The notes beneath the pieces were generated by a model. It saw nothing but the letters and a program-made list of their open reading frames with translations, was not told the DNA's origin and made no database searches. 64,000 nt of DNA. Origin: Streptomyces sp. CB02980 (GTDB lineage Bacteria; Actinomycetota; Actinomycetes; Streptomycetales; Streptomycetaceae). This document shows positions 16,914 through 24,818 of this stretch, piece by piece (position 1 is the first letter of the stretch; every line of letters starts with the position of its first letter). The DNA is taken from contig NZ_JACSCH020000011.1 of NCBI RefSeq assembly GCF_014451325.2, positions 124,001-188,000 of the forward strand, in the 5' to 3' direction. Both the position numbers and the translations under genes were made by a program.

Positions 16914-17498
16914 GTGACCACCACCCCGGCCCCCGACACCACCCTGCCCACCGCGACCGCGACCGCCACCGAAACCGCCCCCTCCACGGCTCCGGCGGCC
17001 GTCGCGGTCCCCGTCGCGCCCCGCCGCCCCGGCCCCCCGCGTCCACGGCCCCGGGTCCTCCTCCTCTCCACCGCCGGGAGCGTCGCCGCGCTGCTCCTCC
17101 TGGTCGCCGTCGGGACCGTGCTCGACCAGCCCCTGCTCATCCCGCCGCTCGCCGCGAGCATGGCCCTGGTCGCCGGCGCACCCGATCTGCCGCTGTCCCA
17201 GCCGCGCTCGGTCGTCGGCGGCCAGCTGCTCTCCGCCCTCACCGGCTTCGCCGTCCTGACCGTGGCCGGGCCCGGCCTCTGGGGCGCCGCCGTCGCGGGC
17301 GGTCTCGCCCTGGGCGTGATGACGATGGCCCGCACCCCGCACTCGCCCGCCGCCGCCACCGCCGTGATCGTCGCCGTCACGTCGCCTCCCTTCTGGTTGT
17401 TTCTCGGCCTTCTCGCGCTCGCCTGCCTCCTCCTCGTCGCCGTCGGTCTCGGAGCCGCCCGCGTCACCGGCCGGACATACCCCGTGTACTGGTTCTAA
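16914..17498 (+). CDS. HPP-family integral membrane protein
   Basis: 194 residues. A Pro/Thr/Ala-rich N-terminus (1-45) is followed by about four membrane helices. The family block LIPPLAASMALVAGAPDLPL and SQPRSVVGGQLLSAL is clear. The second signature, usually HPPAGA, reads HSPAAATA here. GTG 16914 with GAGGA upstream begins MTTTPAPD; the longer open frame overlaps the preceding gene. Plant and cyanobacterial HPP proteins transport nitrite, but bacterial members are little studied. Its place after a flavin-binding protein suggests a small redox substrate; that is inference. Confidence 0.8.
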   Translation: MTTTPAPDTTLPTATATATETAPSTAPAAVAVPVAPRRPGPPRPRPRVLLLSTAGSVAALLLLVAVGTVLDQPLLIPPLAASMALVAGAPDLPLSQPRSVVGGQLLSALTGFAVLTVAGPGLWGAAVAGGLALGVMTMARTPHSPAAATAVIVAVTSPPFWLFLGLLALACLLLVAVGLGAARVTGRTYPVYWF

Positions 17499-17501
17499 CC
17501 T
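17496..17501 (+). promoter_or_regulatory. -10 box TAACCT for a leaderless transcript
   Basis: TAACCT straddles the HPP stop codon (TAA 17496-17498), six bases before ATG 17508. No ribosome site is visible. Confidence 0.5.
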
Positions 17502-17507
17502 CGGCTC

Positions 17508-17975
17508 ATGAAGAAGGAGTTGAGGGTGGCGGCCTACGCCGTGTGCGTACGGGACGGGCAGATGCTCCTGGCCCGCTGGGTGGCGGGCGACGGCACCAAG
17601 CGGTGGACGCTGCCGGGCGGCGGCATGGACCACGGCGAGGAGCCCGTGGACACCGTGGTCCGCGAGGTGGAGGAGGAGACGGGTTATCTCACCGAGCCCA
17701 CCGCCCTCCTCGGCATCGACTCCATCCGTCGCGGCCGGCTGCGCCGCCTCGGTGGACCCGGCGACTTCCAGGGCCTGGGGATCATCTACGAGGCCCGTAT
17801 CACCGGCGGTGCGCTGCGCAACGAGACCGACGGTTCCACCGACCTCGCCGCCTGGCATCCGCTCGAAGCCGTCCCCGAACTGGCCCGCGTCGGCCTCGTC
17901 GACATCGGCCTCGACCTGTGGCGCGAGCGGCCCCCGGTCGGCCGCTCGCGGCTCGCCGATCCGTCGATCACCTGA
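17508..17975 (+). CDS. Nudix hydrolase
   Basis: 155 residues. The Nudix box GX5EX7REUXEEXGU is complete: GGMDHGEEPVDTVV, REVEEETGY (residues about 44-66). It hydrolyses a nucleoside diphosphate linked to another moiety; the substrate is not evident. It has no obvious ribosome site and probably a leaderless transcript. The C-terminus ends LADPSIT. Confidence 0.9.
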   Translation: MKKELRVAAYAVCVRDGQMLLARWVAGDGTKRWTLPGGGMDHGEEPVDTVVREVEEETGYLTEPTALLGIDSIRRGRLRRLGGPGDFQGLGIIYEARITGGALRNETDGSTDLAAWHPLEAVPELARVGLVDIGLDLWRERPPVGRSRLADPSIT

Positions 17976-18110
17976 GGATCGACCGTACGGCTGAGGATCG
18001 GCTGAAAACCGCTCAACCGGTGCAACCCCGCTCAACCGTCCCGCAGGCCCCCGCGGTCCTCCCCGCCGACCGCGGTACACGCACCGCAGCAGAATCTCAG
18101 GGGAGCCCGC

Positions 18111-19268
18111 ATGTCAGCCGTACGCACGACCCGCACCGTCCTCGCCGCCGTCCTGGTCGCCGGACTCACCGCCACGGCACTCGCCACCCCGGCCCTGGCG
18201 GCGGCCGCGCCGACGGCCTCAGTGCAGGCGGGCGACCACGCCGCCACCCAGGCGGCGCTCCAGGCCGCGGTCGACGCCGGTGTGCCCGGGGTCGTGGCCC
18301 AGGCGCGGGACGGCCGGGGCAACTGGACCGGCACCGCCGGCGAGCGGCGTGGGAACGACCGTTTCCGCGTCGGTTCCATCACCAAGACCTTCGTCGCCAC
18401 CGTCCTCCTCCAGCTCCAGGCGGAGGGCCGGCTCGACCTCGACGACCCGGTCGAGAAGTGGCTGCCCGGCGTCGTCCGGGGCAACGGCCACGACGGCCGC
18501 AGGATCACCGTCCGTCAGCTGCTCAACCACACCAGCGGCGTCTACAGCGTCACCTCCGACCCCGGCTTCCAGGAGAAGGTCTTCGGCCCCGGCTTCCTGG
18601 AGCACCGCTACGACCGCTGGACCCCGCGTCAGCTCGTCGACATCGCCATGACCCACGCGCCGGACTTCACCCCCGGCACCGGCTGGAACTACTCCAACAC
18701 CAACTACGTCCTCGCCGGGATGGTCATCGAGAAGGTCACCGGACGCCCCTACGGCAAGGCGGTCGAGAACCGCATCGTCAAGCCGCTCAAGCTCCGCGCC
18801 ACGAGCGTCCCCGGCACCGATGTGAGGATGCCGAAGCCGAGCTCCCCCGCCTGGTCCACGCTCTCCGCCGACCCGGACGCGCAGGTCCACGACGTCAGCG
18901 AGCTGAGCCCCACCATCGCCTACGCGGCCGGCGAGATGATCTCCGACTCCAACGACCTCCAGACCTTCTACCGCGCCCTGCTCAAGGGCCGGCTGCTCCC
19001 GAAGGCCGAGATGAAGGAGATGACCGCCACCGTCCCGGTGTCCCCCGAACTCCCCGGCGTGGGGTACGGACTCGGGCTCATGAAGCAGAAGCTGAGCTGC
19101 GGCAAGGAGATCTGGGGTCACGGCGGTGGCATCCACGGTTCCTCCTCCGAGGCCCAGGCCACCCGCGACGGGGGGCACTCCCTCGCCATGAACTTCAACG
19201 CCGACTGGACGGGTGACGGCAGCAGCGTCCTGGAGGCCGAGTTCTGCGGCGTCACGCCGAAGGGCTGA
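18111..19268 (+). CDS. Secreted serine hydrolase, class C beta-lactamase/DD-peptidase fold
   Basis: 385 residues. The Sec signal peptide spans residues 1-32 (RTTR, hydrophobic core, ALA-AAAP). The active-site motif is S89-ITK92, the second motif is YSN (WNYSNTNY), and the third is HGGGIHG in place of KTG. This set is typical of D-alanyl-D-alanine carboxypeptidase R61-like and esterase-like enzymes of Streptomyces. It probably acts on cell-wall peptides or small esters outside the membrane. Start ATG follows AGGGGAG. It is convergent with the next gene, with almost no gap. Confidence 0.88.
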   Translation: MSAVRTTRTVLAAVLVAGLTATALATPALAAAAPTASVQAGDHAATQAALQAAVDAGVPGVVAQARDGRGNWTGTAGERRGNDRFRVGSITKTFVATVLLQLQAEGRLDLDDPVEKWLPGVVRGNGHDGRRITVRQLLNHTSGVYSVTSDPGFQEKVFGPGFLEHRYDRWTPRQLVDIAMTHAPDFTPGTGWNYSNTNYVLAGMVIEKVTGRPYGKAVENRIVKPLKLRATSVPGTDVRMPKPSSPAWSTLSADPDAQVHDVSELSPTIAYAAGEMISDSNDLQTFYRALLKGRLLPKAEMKEMTATVPVSPELPGVGYGLGLMKQKLSCGKEIWGHGGGIHGSSSEAQATRDGGHSLAMNFNADWTGDGSSVLEAEFCGVTPKG

Positions 19269-19272
19269 CCCC

Positions 19273-20277
19273 TCACCGCGGCAGGACGACGACATACGCG
19301 GCGGGCTGCCGGTCGGGCGCGGCCATCAGGGCCGTACGCACCACGGTGGCCTGCTGGTCCATCGCCTCGCGCAGCTTGCGCGGGGTGAGGTGGACGACCG
19401 TGATGCCGAGCCGCTCCAGATGTTCCCGCTTGCGGGTGTACTCGGACCACAGCGCGTCCTCGTCCTGCCGCGGCGCCCGGGTGTCCAGCTCGACGGCGAC
19501 GGCCTGGTCGGGCCAGTAGGCGTCCACCCCGCCCAGGTGCGGGCCGCCCGGCAGCCGCAGGTCCACGTTCCACAGCGGGTCCGGCAGGGCGAACTCCCGC
19601 ACCATCTCGTACAGCCGCTCCTCGGAGAGCGAGCGCCCCTCGGCGAGCAGCGCGTCCACCGCGTCCACCACGTGCGGCCGGGTGAGGAGCCGGGCGCGGT
19701 TCAACTCGCGTACCACCGAGCCCGGTTCGCAGTGCCCGCCGCGCACCGCCTCGGTGAGCAGCCGGCGTACGGTCTCCGCGTCCGAGAGCCCGGACACCGC
19801 GTCGGCGACGGCGCGGGCGACCGGGGCGACGGGCACCCCCGTCAGCTCCACCGGCTCCGGGGACTCGGGGGCGCGCACCACCCGCACCCAGCCGGTGGAG
19901 CGCAGCCGCCGGGTGCGGGGGACCAGGACGTCGATCCGGTCCAGGGCGGTGAGCGGGGGAGCGGAGGAGAAGCGGTGCAGGGTCAGCGCGGCGAGCCCGG
20001 TGATCATCGCGTCGGGACCCTGCGGGGGTACGGCCCCGGTCCTGCGGGCGTAGAGGAGCGCGGCGTGGAGCCGGTCCTCGCTGGTGGGCGGCCCCGGCCG
20101 GAGCAGGAAGACGCCGGGGAGGAGCTGCTGCCAGTCGCCCGGCCGGCAGTGTGCGGCGACCTCGCCGGCGGCAATGCCCTGGGCCCTCAACTGGTCGGCG
20201 GACGCCAGGCGTTGTTCCCGGCCGGTGTGGGGGGAGAGGGGGAGGGGGCGGGGAGTGATGGGGGTGTTGTGGTTCAT
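19273..20277 (-). CDS. AbiEi-like / nuclease-fold hypothetical protein
   Basis: 334 residues. The N-terminal ~190 residues resemble the AbiEi-type winged-helix arrangement (LRAQGIAAGEVAAHC ... LPGVFLL), including the phrase GVPVAPVARAVAD. The C-terminal ~100 residues look like a DUF559/very-short-patch-repair fold: GGVDAYWPDQAVAVELD, then a charged helix (SEYTRKREHLERLG) and VVHLTPRKL. The putative PD-(D/E)xK residues are D in GGVDAYW and E in AVELD. Such proteins are common in actinobacteria and mostly uncharacterised. There is no adjacent toxin gene, so a toxin-antitoxin role is not supported. Confidence 0.7.
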   Translation of the reverse strand: MNHNTPITPRPLPLSPHTGREQRLASADQLRAQGIAAGEVAAHCRPGDWQQLLPGVFLLRPGPPTSEDRLHAALLYARRTGAVPPQGPDAMITGLAALTLHRFSSAPPLTALDRIDVLVPRTRRLRSTGWVRVVRAPESPEPVELTGVPVAPVARAVADAVSGLSDAETVRRLLTEAVRGGHCEPGSVVRELNRARLLTRPHVVDAVDALLAEGRSLSEERLYEMVREFALPDPLWNVDLRLPGGPHLGGVDAYWPDQAVAVELDTRAPRQDEDALWSEYTRKREHLERLGITVVHLTPRKLREAMDQQATVVRTALMAAPDRQPAAYVVVLPR

Positions 20278-20426
20278 GCCGGGGGTCTTCCGCTCCCGAA
20301 GGCTGCCCTAACCCCTGTTACACGCTCGTCGACAATTAGGGACAACCCCGCCCTAAAGTACGCGCGTTCGAGTGCCGATGAGGGACGCGCCCCGGCCCGC
20401 CCCGGCGCGGGCCCGGAAAGCCCGGA

Positions 20427-20456
20427 GGGGGCCGCGGACCGAAGTCCGCGACCCCC
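20427..20456. terminator. Terminator downstream of second pepN
   Basis: Stem CGCGGAC / GTCCGCG with a CGAA tetraloop, extended by GGGG/CCCC with one mismatch; it immediately follows the pepN stop on the minus strand. Confidence 0.7.
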
Positions 20457-20476
20457 ACCGCCGTCGACCGAGGACG

Positions 20477-23041
20477 TCAGCCGGCCAGGCGTCCGTCACG
20501 GTCCTGCGCCCGCAGCGCCCGCGCCAGGTCGTCCCGCGACTCCAGGACCAGCCGGCGAAGGGCCGGGGCGGCCGTCTCGTGCGCCGACAGCCAGGCGTCC
20601 GTCGCGGCCAGCGTCGCCTCGTCGTCCTGGAGCGCCGGGAACAGGCCCCGGACGACGTCCATGCCGATCTGGATCGACCGCTCGGCCCACAGCCGCTCGA
20701 TCACCGCGAAGTACTTCTCCGCGTAGGGGGCGATCAGTTCGCGCTGCGAGGGCTGGACGAAGCCCGCGATCGTCGCCTCGACGAGAGCGTTCGACAGGGT
20801 GTCCGACTCGACGACCTGCGCCCAGGCCTGCGCCTTGACGGCCGCCGAGGGCCGCGAGGCCAGCAGGCGGACCTGGTGGCGCTTGCCCGTCGCCGTGTCG
20901 TCCCGGGTCAGCTCCTCGCCGATCCGCCTCTCGTCCGCGCGGCCGTGCGCGGCGAGCGGCGAGAGCAGCGACCAGCGCAGCTCCTGGTCGACGTCGAGCC
21001 CGTCGATCTTCGCCGTGCCGTCGAGCAGCCCTTCGAGGAGCTGGAACCCGGCGTCGGACGAGGCCGTCGCGGCGAAGAACCGCGCCCAGGTCAGCTGGTG
21101 CTCGCTGCCCGGCTCGGCCACCCGCAGCTCGCGCAGGGCGCCCTCGGCGAGCAGCCGCCCGCCCTCCTCGCGCCACGCGGGTGCCGCGTAGTGGGTGACC
21201 GCGGACTTGCCCCAGGCGTGCACCATCTGGAGGACGCCGATGTCGGTCTCGCGGCCCGCGAAGGCGAGGACGACGGAGACGAAGTCCCGGGCGGGCATCA
21301 GGGCGTCGCGGGTCAGGTTCCACAGCGCCGACCAGCACAGGGCGCGGGCCAGCGGGTCGGTGATGTCGCCGAGGTGCGCGCGCAGGGTGGCGAGCGAGTC
21401 CTCGTCGAAGCGGACCTTGCAGTAGGTGAGGTCGTCGTCGTTGACGAGGACCAGGTCGGGCTTCTCCTCGCCCGCCAGGTCGGCGACGACGGTCCGGGCC
21501 CCGGTGATGTCGGCCTCGGCGCGCGCGTACCGGACGAGCTCTCCGCCGGAGAGCCGGTAGAGGCCGACGGCGGCGCGGTGGGGGCGCAGCTCGTCGCCCT
21601 CCTGGAGGACCGCGAGCTCGGTGATCCGGCCCTCGGCGTCGTAGGTGACGGCCGGCGTCAGGGTGTTCACGCCGGAGGTCTGGAGCCAGGACTTCGCCCA
21701 GGCCTTCATGTCGCGGCCCGAGGTCTCCTCCAGGATGGTGAGGAGGTCGGCGAGCCGCGTGTTCCCGTACGCGTGGCGCTTGAAGTAGCGGCGCGCGCCC
21801 TCCAGGAACGCGTCCCGGCCGGCGTAGGCGACGAGCTGCTTGAGCACCGACGCGCCCTTGGCGTACGTGATGCCGTCGAAGTTGAGCTTGGCGTCCTCCA
21901 GGTCACGGATGTCGGCCGTGATCGGGTGCGTGGACGGCAGCTGGTCGGCGCGGTACGCCCAGGCCTTGCGGTTGTTGGCGAAGGTCACCCAGCTGTTGGT
22001 GAAGCGGGTCGCCTCGGCGAGCGAGAAGGAGCCCATGAAGTCCGCGAAGGACTCCTTCAGCCACAGGTCGTCCCACCACACCATGGTGACGAGGTCGCCG
22101 AACCACATGTGCGCCATCTCGTGCAGGATGACGTTCGCCCGGCGCTCGTACGCCGCCTGCGTCACCTTGCCCCGGTAGATGTACTCCTCGCGGAAGGTCA
22201 CCATGCCCGGGTTCTCCATCGCGCCGAGGTTGTACTCGGGGACGAAGGCCTGGTCGTACTTCCCGAAGGGGTACGGGTAGTCGAAGTTGTCGTGGAAGAA
22301 GTCGAAGCCCTGCTTGGTGATCAGGAAGACGTCGTCCGCGTCGAAGTGCTTGGCGAGCCCCTTGCGGCACATCGCGCCGAGCGGGATCTCCAGCTCGGTC
22401 CCGTCGGCCAGCGTCCGCGTGTAGCTGTCCGTGACGTAGTGGTACGGCCCCGCCACGACACAGGTGATGTACGTGGAGATCGGCGCCGTCTCGGCGAACC
22501 GCCACACGCCCTCGGCGTCCTGCTCGCCCACGCCGTTCGACCAGACCGTCCAGCCCTCGGGCGCGGTCACCGCGAAGCGGTACGGGGCCTTGAGGTCGGG
22601 CTGCTCGAAGTTCGCGTACACCCGGCGGGCGTCGGCCGGCTCGTACTGCGTGTAGAGGTAGACCTCGCCGTCCTCCGGGTCGACGAAGCGGTGCATGCCC
22701 TCGCCGGTCCGGCTGTAGGCGCACTGCGCGTCCACCACGAGGACGTTCTCGTCGGCGAGCCCGTCGAGCACGATCCGGGAGCCGTCGAAGACGACCGCCG
22801 GGTCGAGGGAGCGCCCGTTGAGGGTGACCGCGGTCACGGACGGGGCGATCAGATCCACGAACGTGCTCGTGCCCTCGCCGGTGCGGCGGAAGCGGATCGT
22901 CGTCTCCGAGCGGAAGGTGCGCACGGCCTCGGCCGAGTCGCCGACCGCCGAGCGCAGGTCGAGGACGACCTCGTACCCGTCGACGGACAGCAGCGCCGCC
23001 CGCTCGTGGGCCTCGTCGCGGGACAGATTCTCACCGGGCAC
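20477..23041 (-). CDS. pepN: Aminopeptidase N, M1 zinc metallopeptidase (copy 2)
   Basis: 854 residues. Same family and layout as the gene at 10.8-13.4 kb: GAMEN in the middle third, zinc site HEMAH-X18-E, and an ERAP1-like helical C-terminal domain. GTG 23041 (MPGENLSRDEA) lies five bases after AAGGAG. It is divergent from a DsbA-family gene with the same geometry as M. tuberculosis Rv2467 (pepN)/Rv2466c, so this copy, not the first, is likely the syntenic ancestral pepN. The paralogues differ throughout, for example VTMEWWND versus VTMVWWDD, so duplication is old. Confidence 0.95.
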   Translation of the reverse strand: MPGENLSRDEAHERAALLSVDGYEVVLDLRSAVGDSAEAVRTFRSETTIRFRRTGEGTSTFVDLIAPSVTAVTLNGRSLDPAVVFDGSRIVLDGLADENVLVVDAQCAYSRTGEGMHRFVDPEDGEVYLYTQYEPADARRVYANFEQPDLKAPYRFAVTAPEGWTVWSNGVGEQDAEGVWRFAETAPISTYITCVVAGPYHYVTDSYTRTLADGTELEIPLGAMCRKGLAKHFDADDVFLITKQGFDFFHDNFDYPYPFGKYDQAFVPEYNLGAMENPGMVTFREEYIYRGKVTQAAYERRANVILHEMAHMWFGDLVTMVWWDDLWLKESFADFMGSFSLAEATRFTNSWVTFANNRKAWAYRADQLPSTHPITADIRDLEDAKLNFDGITYAKGASVLKQLVAYAGRDAFLEGARRYFKRHAYGNTRLADLLTILEETSGRDMKAWAKSWLQTSGVNTLTPAVTYDAEGRITELAVLQEGDELRPHRAAVGLYRLSGGELVRYARAEADITGARTVVADLAGEEKPDLVLVNDDDLTYCKVRFDEDSLATLRAHLGDITDPLARALCWSALWNLTRDALMPARDFVSVVLAFAGRETDIGVLQMVHAWGKSAVTHYAAPAWREEGGRLLAEGALRELRVAEPGSEHQLTWARFFAATASSDAGFQLLEGLLDGTAKIDGLDVDQELRWSLLSPLAAHGRADERRIGEELTRDDTATGKRHQVRLLASRPSAAVKAQAWAQVVESDTLSNALVEATIAGFVQPSQRELIAPYAEKYFAVIERLWAERSIQIGMDVVRGLFPALQDDEATLAATDAWLSAHETAAPALRRLVLESRDDLARALRAQDRDGRLAG

Positions 23042-23203
23042 GGTCACTCCTTCGTGGCACGTTCGAAACAGCACCGATCTTCCCATGTGCAGCTGTCACC
23101 CGGGACACGGGAATGCCGTCGCGCGTCCGGGGGTTCCCTCCTTTCGGCGCACCACCGTCTTCTTTCCGCCTTTCTTTTCGCCACGGCCGTACCGAGGAGT
23201 GAC

Positions 23204-23839
23204 ATGTCCGAGAGCAGGACCACCGCCGACTTCTACTTCGACCCGCTGTGCCCCTGGGCCTGGATGACCTCCCGCTGGATGCTGGAGGTGGAGCAGGTCC
23301 GCCCGGTCGACGTGCGGTGGAAGGTCATGAGCCTGGCCGTGCTCAACGAGAACCGTCTCGACGAGGTCCCCGCCGAGTACCGGGAGATGCTGGAGACCAA
23401 GGCCTGGGGCCCCGTCCGGGTCGTCATCGCAGCCCAGCAGCTGCACGGCGACGAGGTCGTCGGCAAGCTCTACACCGCGCTCGGCACCCGCTTCCACAAC
23501 AACGGCGAGGGCCCGACCCGAGAGGCGATCGTCGGCGCCCTGACCGACGCGGGGCTGCCCGAGGACCTGGTCGAGTACGCCGACAAGGACACCTACGACG
23601 CCGAGCTGCGCGCCTCGCACACCGAGGGCATATCGAAGGTCGGCCAGGACGTCGGCACCCCGGTCATCGCGGTGCCGGGCGCGGACGGCGACGAGGTCGC
23701 CTTCTTCGGCCCCGTCGTCACCCCGACCCCGCGCGGCGAGGCGGCGGCCCGGCTCTGGGACGGCACCCTGCTCGTGGCGTCGACGCCGGGCTTCTACGAG
23801 ATCAAGCGCACGCGGACGGCGGAGCCCAGCTTCAAGTAG
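23204..23839 (+). CDS. DsbA-family oxidoreductase, mycothiol-dependent nitroreductase type
   Basis: 211 residues with a thioredoxin fold and helical insertion. The N-terminal active site is DPLC16PWA19W, where the M. tuberculosis relative Rv2466c has CPWC, so only the nucleophilic Cys is kept. The conserved family blocks SRWMLEVEQV, VMSLAVLNENR, AWGPVRV and GTPVIAV are present. It probably reduces substrates with mycothiol in the cytoplasm. ATG 23204 follows GAGGAG. Divergent from pepN as in Mycobacterium. A strong terminator separates it from sodF. Confidence 0.88.
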   Translation: MSESRTTADFYFDPLCPWAWMTSRWMLEVEQVRPVDVRWKVMSLAVLNENRLDEVPAEYREMLETKAWGPVRVVIAAQQLHGDEVVGKLYTALGTRFHNNGEGPTREAIVGALTDAGLPEDLVEYADKDTYDAELRASHTEGISKVGQDVGTPVIAVPGADGDEVAFFGPVVTPTPRGEAAARLWDGTLLVASTPGFYEIKRTRTAEPSFK

Positions 23840-23867
23840 TCCGTGAGGCCTCTGCCGAGGCATGGAA

Positions 23868-23900
23868 GAACCCCCGTGATTCACGTCATCACGGGGGTTC
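23868..23900. terminator. Bidirectional terminator between DsbA gene and sodF
   Basis: Perfect 13-bp stem GAACCCCCGTGAT / ATCACGGGGGTTC with a 7-nt loop, followed by TTCTTTC. Confidence 0.92.
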
Positions 23901-23977
23901 TTCTTTCATCCGCCTGCGAGTGAAGGTTGAGAAGACGATCACGAGCAGGACGACAGGGGAGCCCTCTCGGGCACCGA

Positions 23978-24622
23978 TCAGAAGGAGATCAGCGGTACGG
24001 AGGCCTTGGCGGCGTGGTAGCGCCTGCTGACGTCCTGCCAGTTGACGACCTGCCACATGGCCTCGATGAAGTCCACCTTCTGGTTCTTGTACTGCAGGTA
24101 GAAGGCGTGCTCCCAGGCGTCGAAGACCAGGACCGGTACCGAGCCCTGGCCGACGTTGCCCTGGTGGTCGTAGACCTGCTCGACGATGAGCCGGCCGCTG
24201 ATCGGCTCGTACGCGAGGACGCCCCAGCCGGAGCCCTGGGTGGTCGCGGAGGCCTTGGTCAGCTGGGCCTTGAACTTGGCGAAGGAGCCGAAGGACTCGG
24301 TGATCGCGTCCGCGAGGTCACCGACGCCGTCGGCGGCCAGCGGCTCGCCGCCGCCTCCCTCCTTCGGGCTGTTCATGTTGTTCCAGTAGATGGAGTGCAG
24401 GATGTGGCCCGAGAGGTGGAAGGCCAGGTTCTTCTCCAGGCCGTTGATCGCGCCCCACTGGTCCTTGTCGCGCGCCTCCTCCAGCTGCTCCAGGGTGTCG
24501 TTCGCGCCCTTGACGTACGCGGCGTGGTGCTTGTCGTGGTGCAGCTCGATGATCTGCGGATTGATCACCGGTTCCAGCGCCGCGTAGTCGTACGGCAGCT
24601 CCGGAAGTGTGTAGATCGCCAT
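23978..24622 (-). CDS. sodF: Superoxide dismutase, Fe/Mn family (Streptomyces SodF type)
   Basis: 214 residues. Converts superoxide to oxygen and peroxide in the cytoplasm. Predicted metal ligands are His28 (ELHHDKHH), His76 (HILHSIYW), and Asp/His in DAWEHAFY. The signature GSGWGVLAYEP is present. In Streptomyces this enzyme is the iron(-zinc) alternative to Ni-SOD and is repressed by Nur when nickel is available. A Nur-like box sits 27 bp upstream of the start. No sodN is in the window. Confidence 0.95.
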   Translation of the reverse strand: MAIYTLPELPYDYAALEPVINPQIIELHHDKHHAAYVKGANDTLEQLEEARDKDQWGAINGLEKNLAFHLSGHILHSIYWNNMNSPKEGGGGEPLAADGVGDLADAITESFGSFAKFKAQLTKASATTQGSGWGVLAYEPISGRLIVEQVYDHQGNVGQGSVPVLVFDAWEHAFYLQYKNQKVDFIEAMWQVVNWQDVSRRYHAAKASVPLISF

Positions 24623-24648
24623 TGCCGAGCCCTTCGCCTGACCTCTTA

Positions 24649-24665
24649 TTGCAACCTATATGCAG
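24649..24665. promoter_or_regulatory. Nur-like operator of sodF
   Basis: TTGCAA-CCTAT-ATGCAG matches the published Nur consensus tTGCaa-N5-ttGCAA at most positions. It overlaps a plausible minus-strand -10 (TATAGG). Consistent with nickel-dependent repression of sodF known in S. coelicolor. Confidence 0.72.
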
Positions 24666-24783
24666 GTGCAGGCTAACAGTAGGTGCACGTCGTAGGTGAT
24701 CAGCCCTTGGTCCTAAGCCGGTCCTGGTCCCTGGTGCGTTCGTCCTGCTTCCGCGCGCTCCGCCGAACGGGTCAACCGGCACT

Positions 24784-24812
24784 GGGACCGGTCCCACCAA
24801 GATCCATAACGT
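24784..24812 (+). promoter_or_regulatory. Promoter with palindrome GGGACCGGTCCC and leaderless -10 TAACGT
   Basis: A perfect 12-bp palindrome (24784-24795) occupies the -35 position of a TAACGT -10 box (24807-24812) that ends six bases before ATG 24819. Possible operator for the downstream secreted protein. Confidence 0.5.
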
Positions 24813-24818
24813 GCTCGC

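Noticed and set aside
19273..20277. Type IV toxin-antitoxin module
   Set aside because: Only an AbiEi-like domain is seen; no AbiEii-type toxin gene is adjacent.
20372..23839. 1155-codon plus-strand frame over pepN copy 2
   Set aside because: It is antisense to a complete M1 peptidase, and its 3' part is simply the DsbA-family gene in the same frame.
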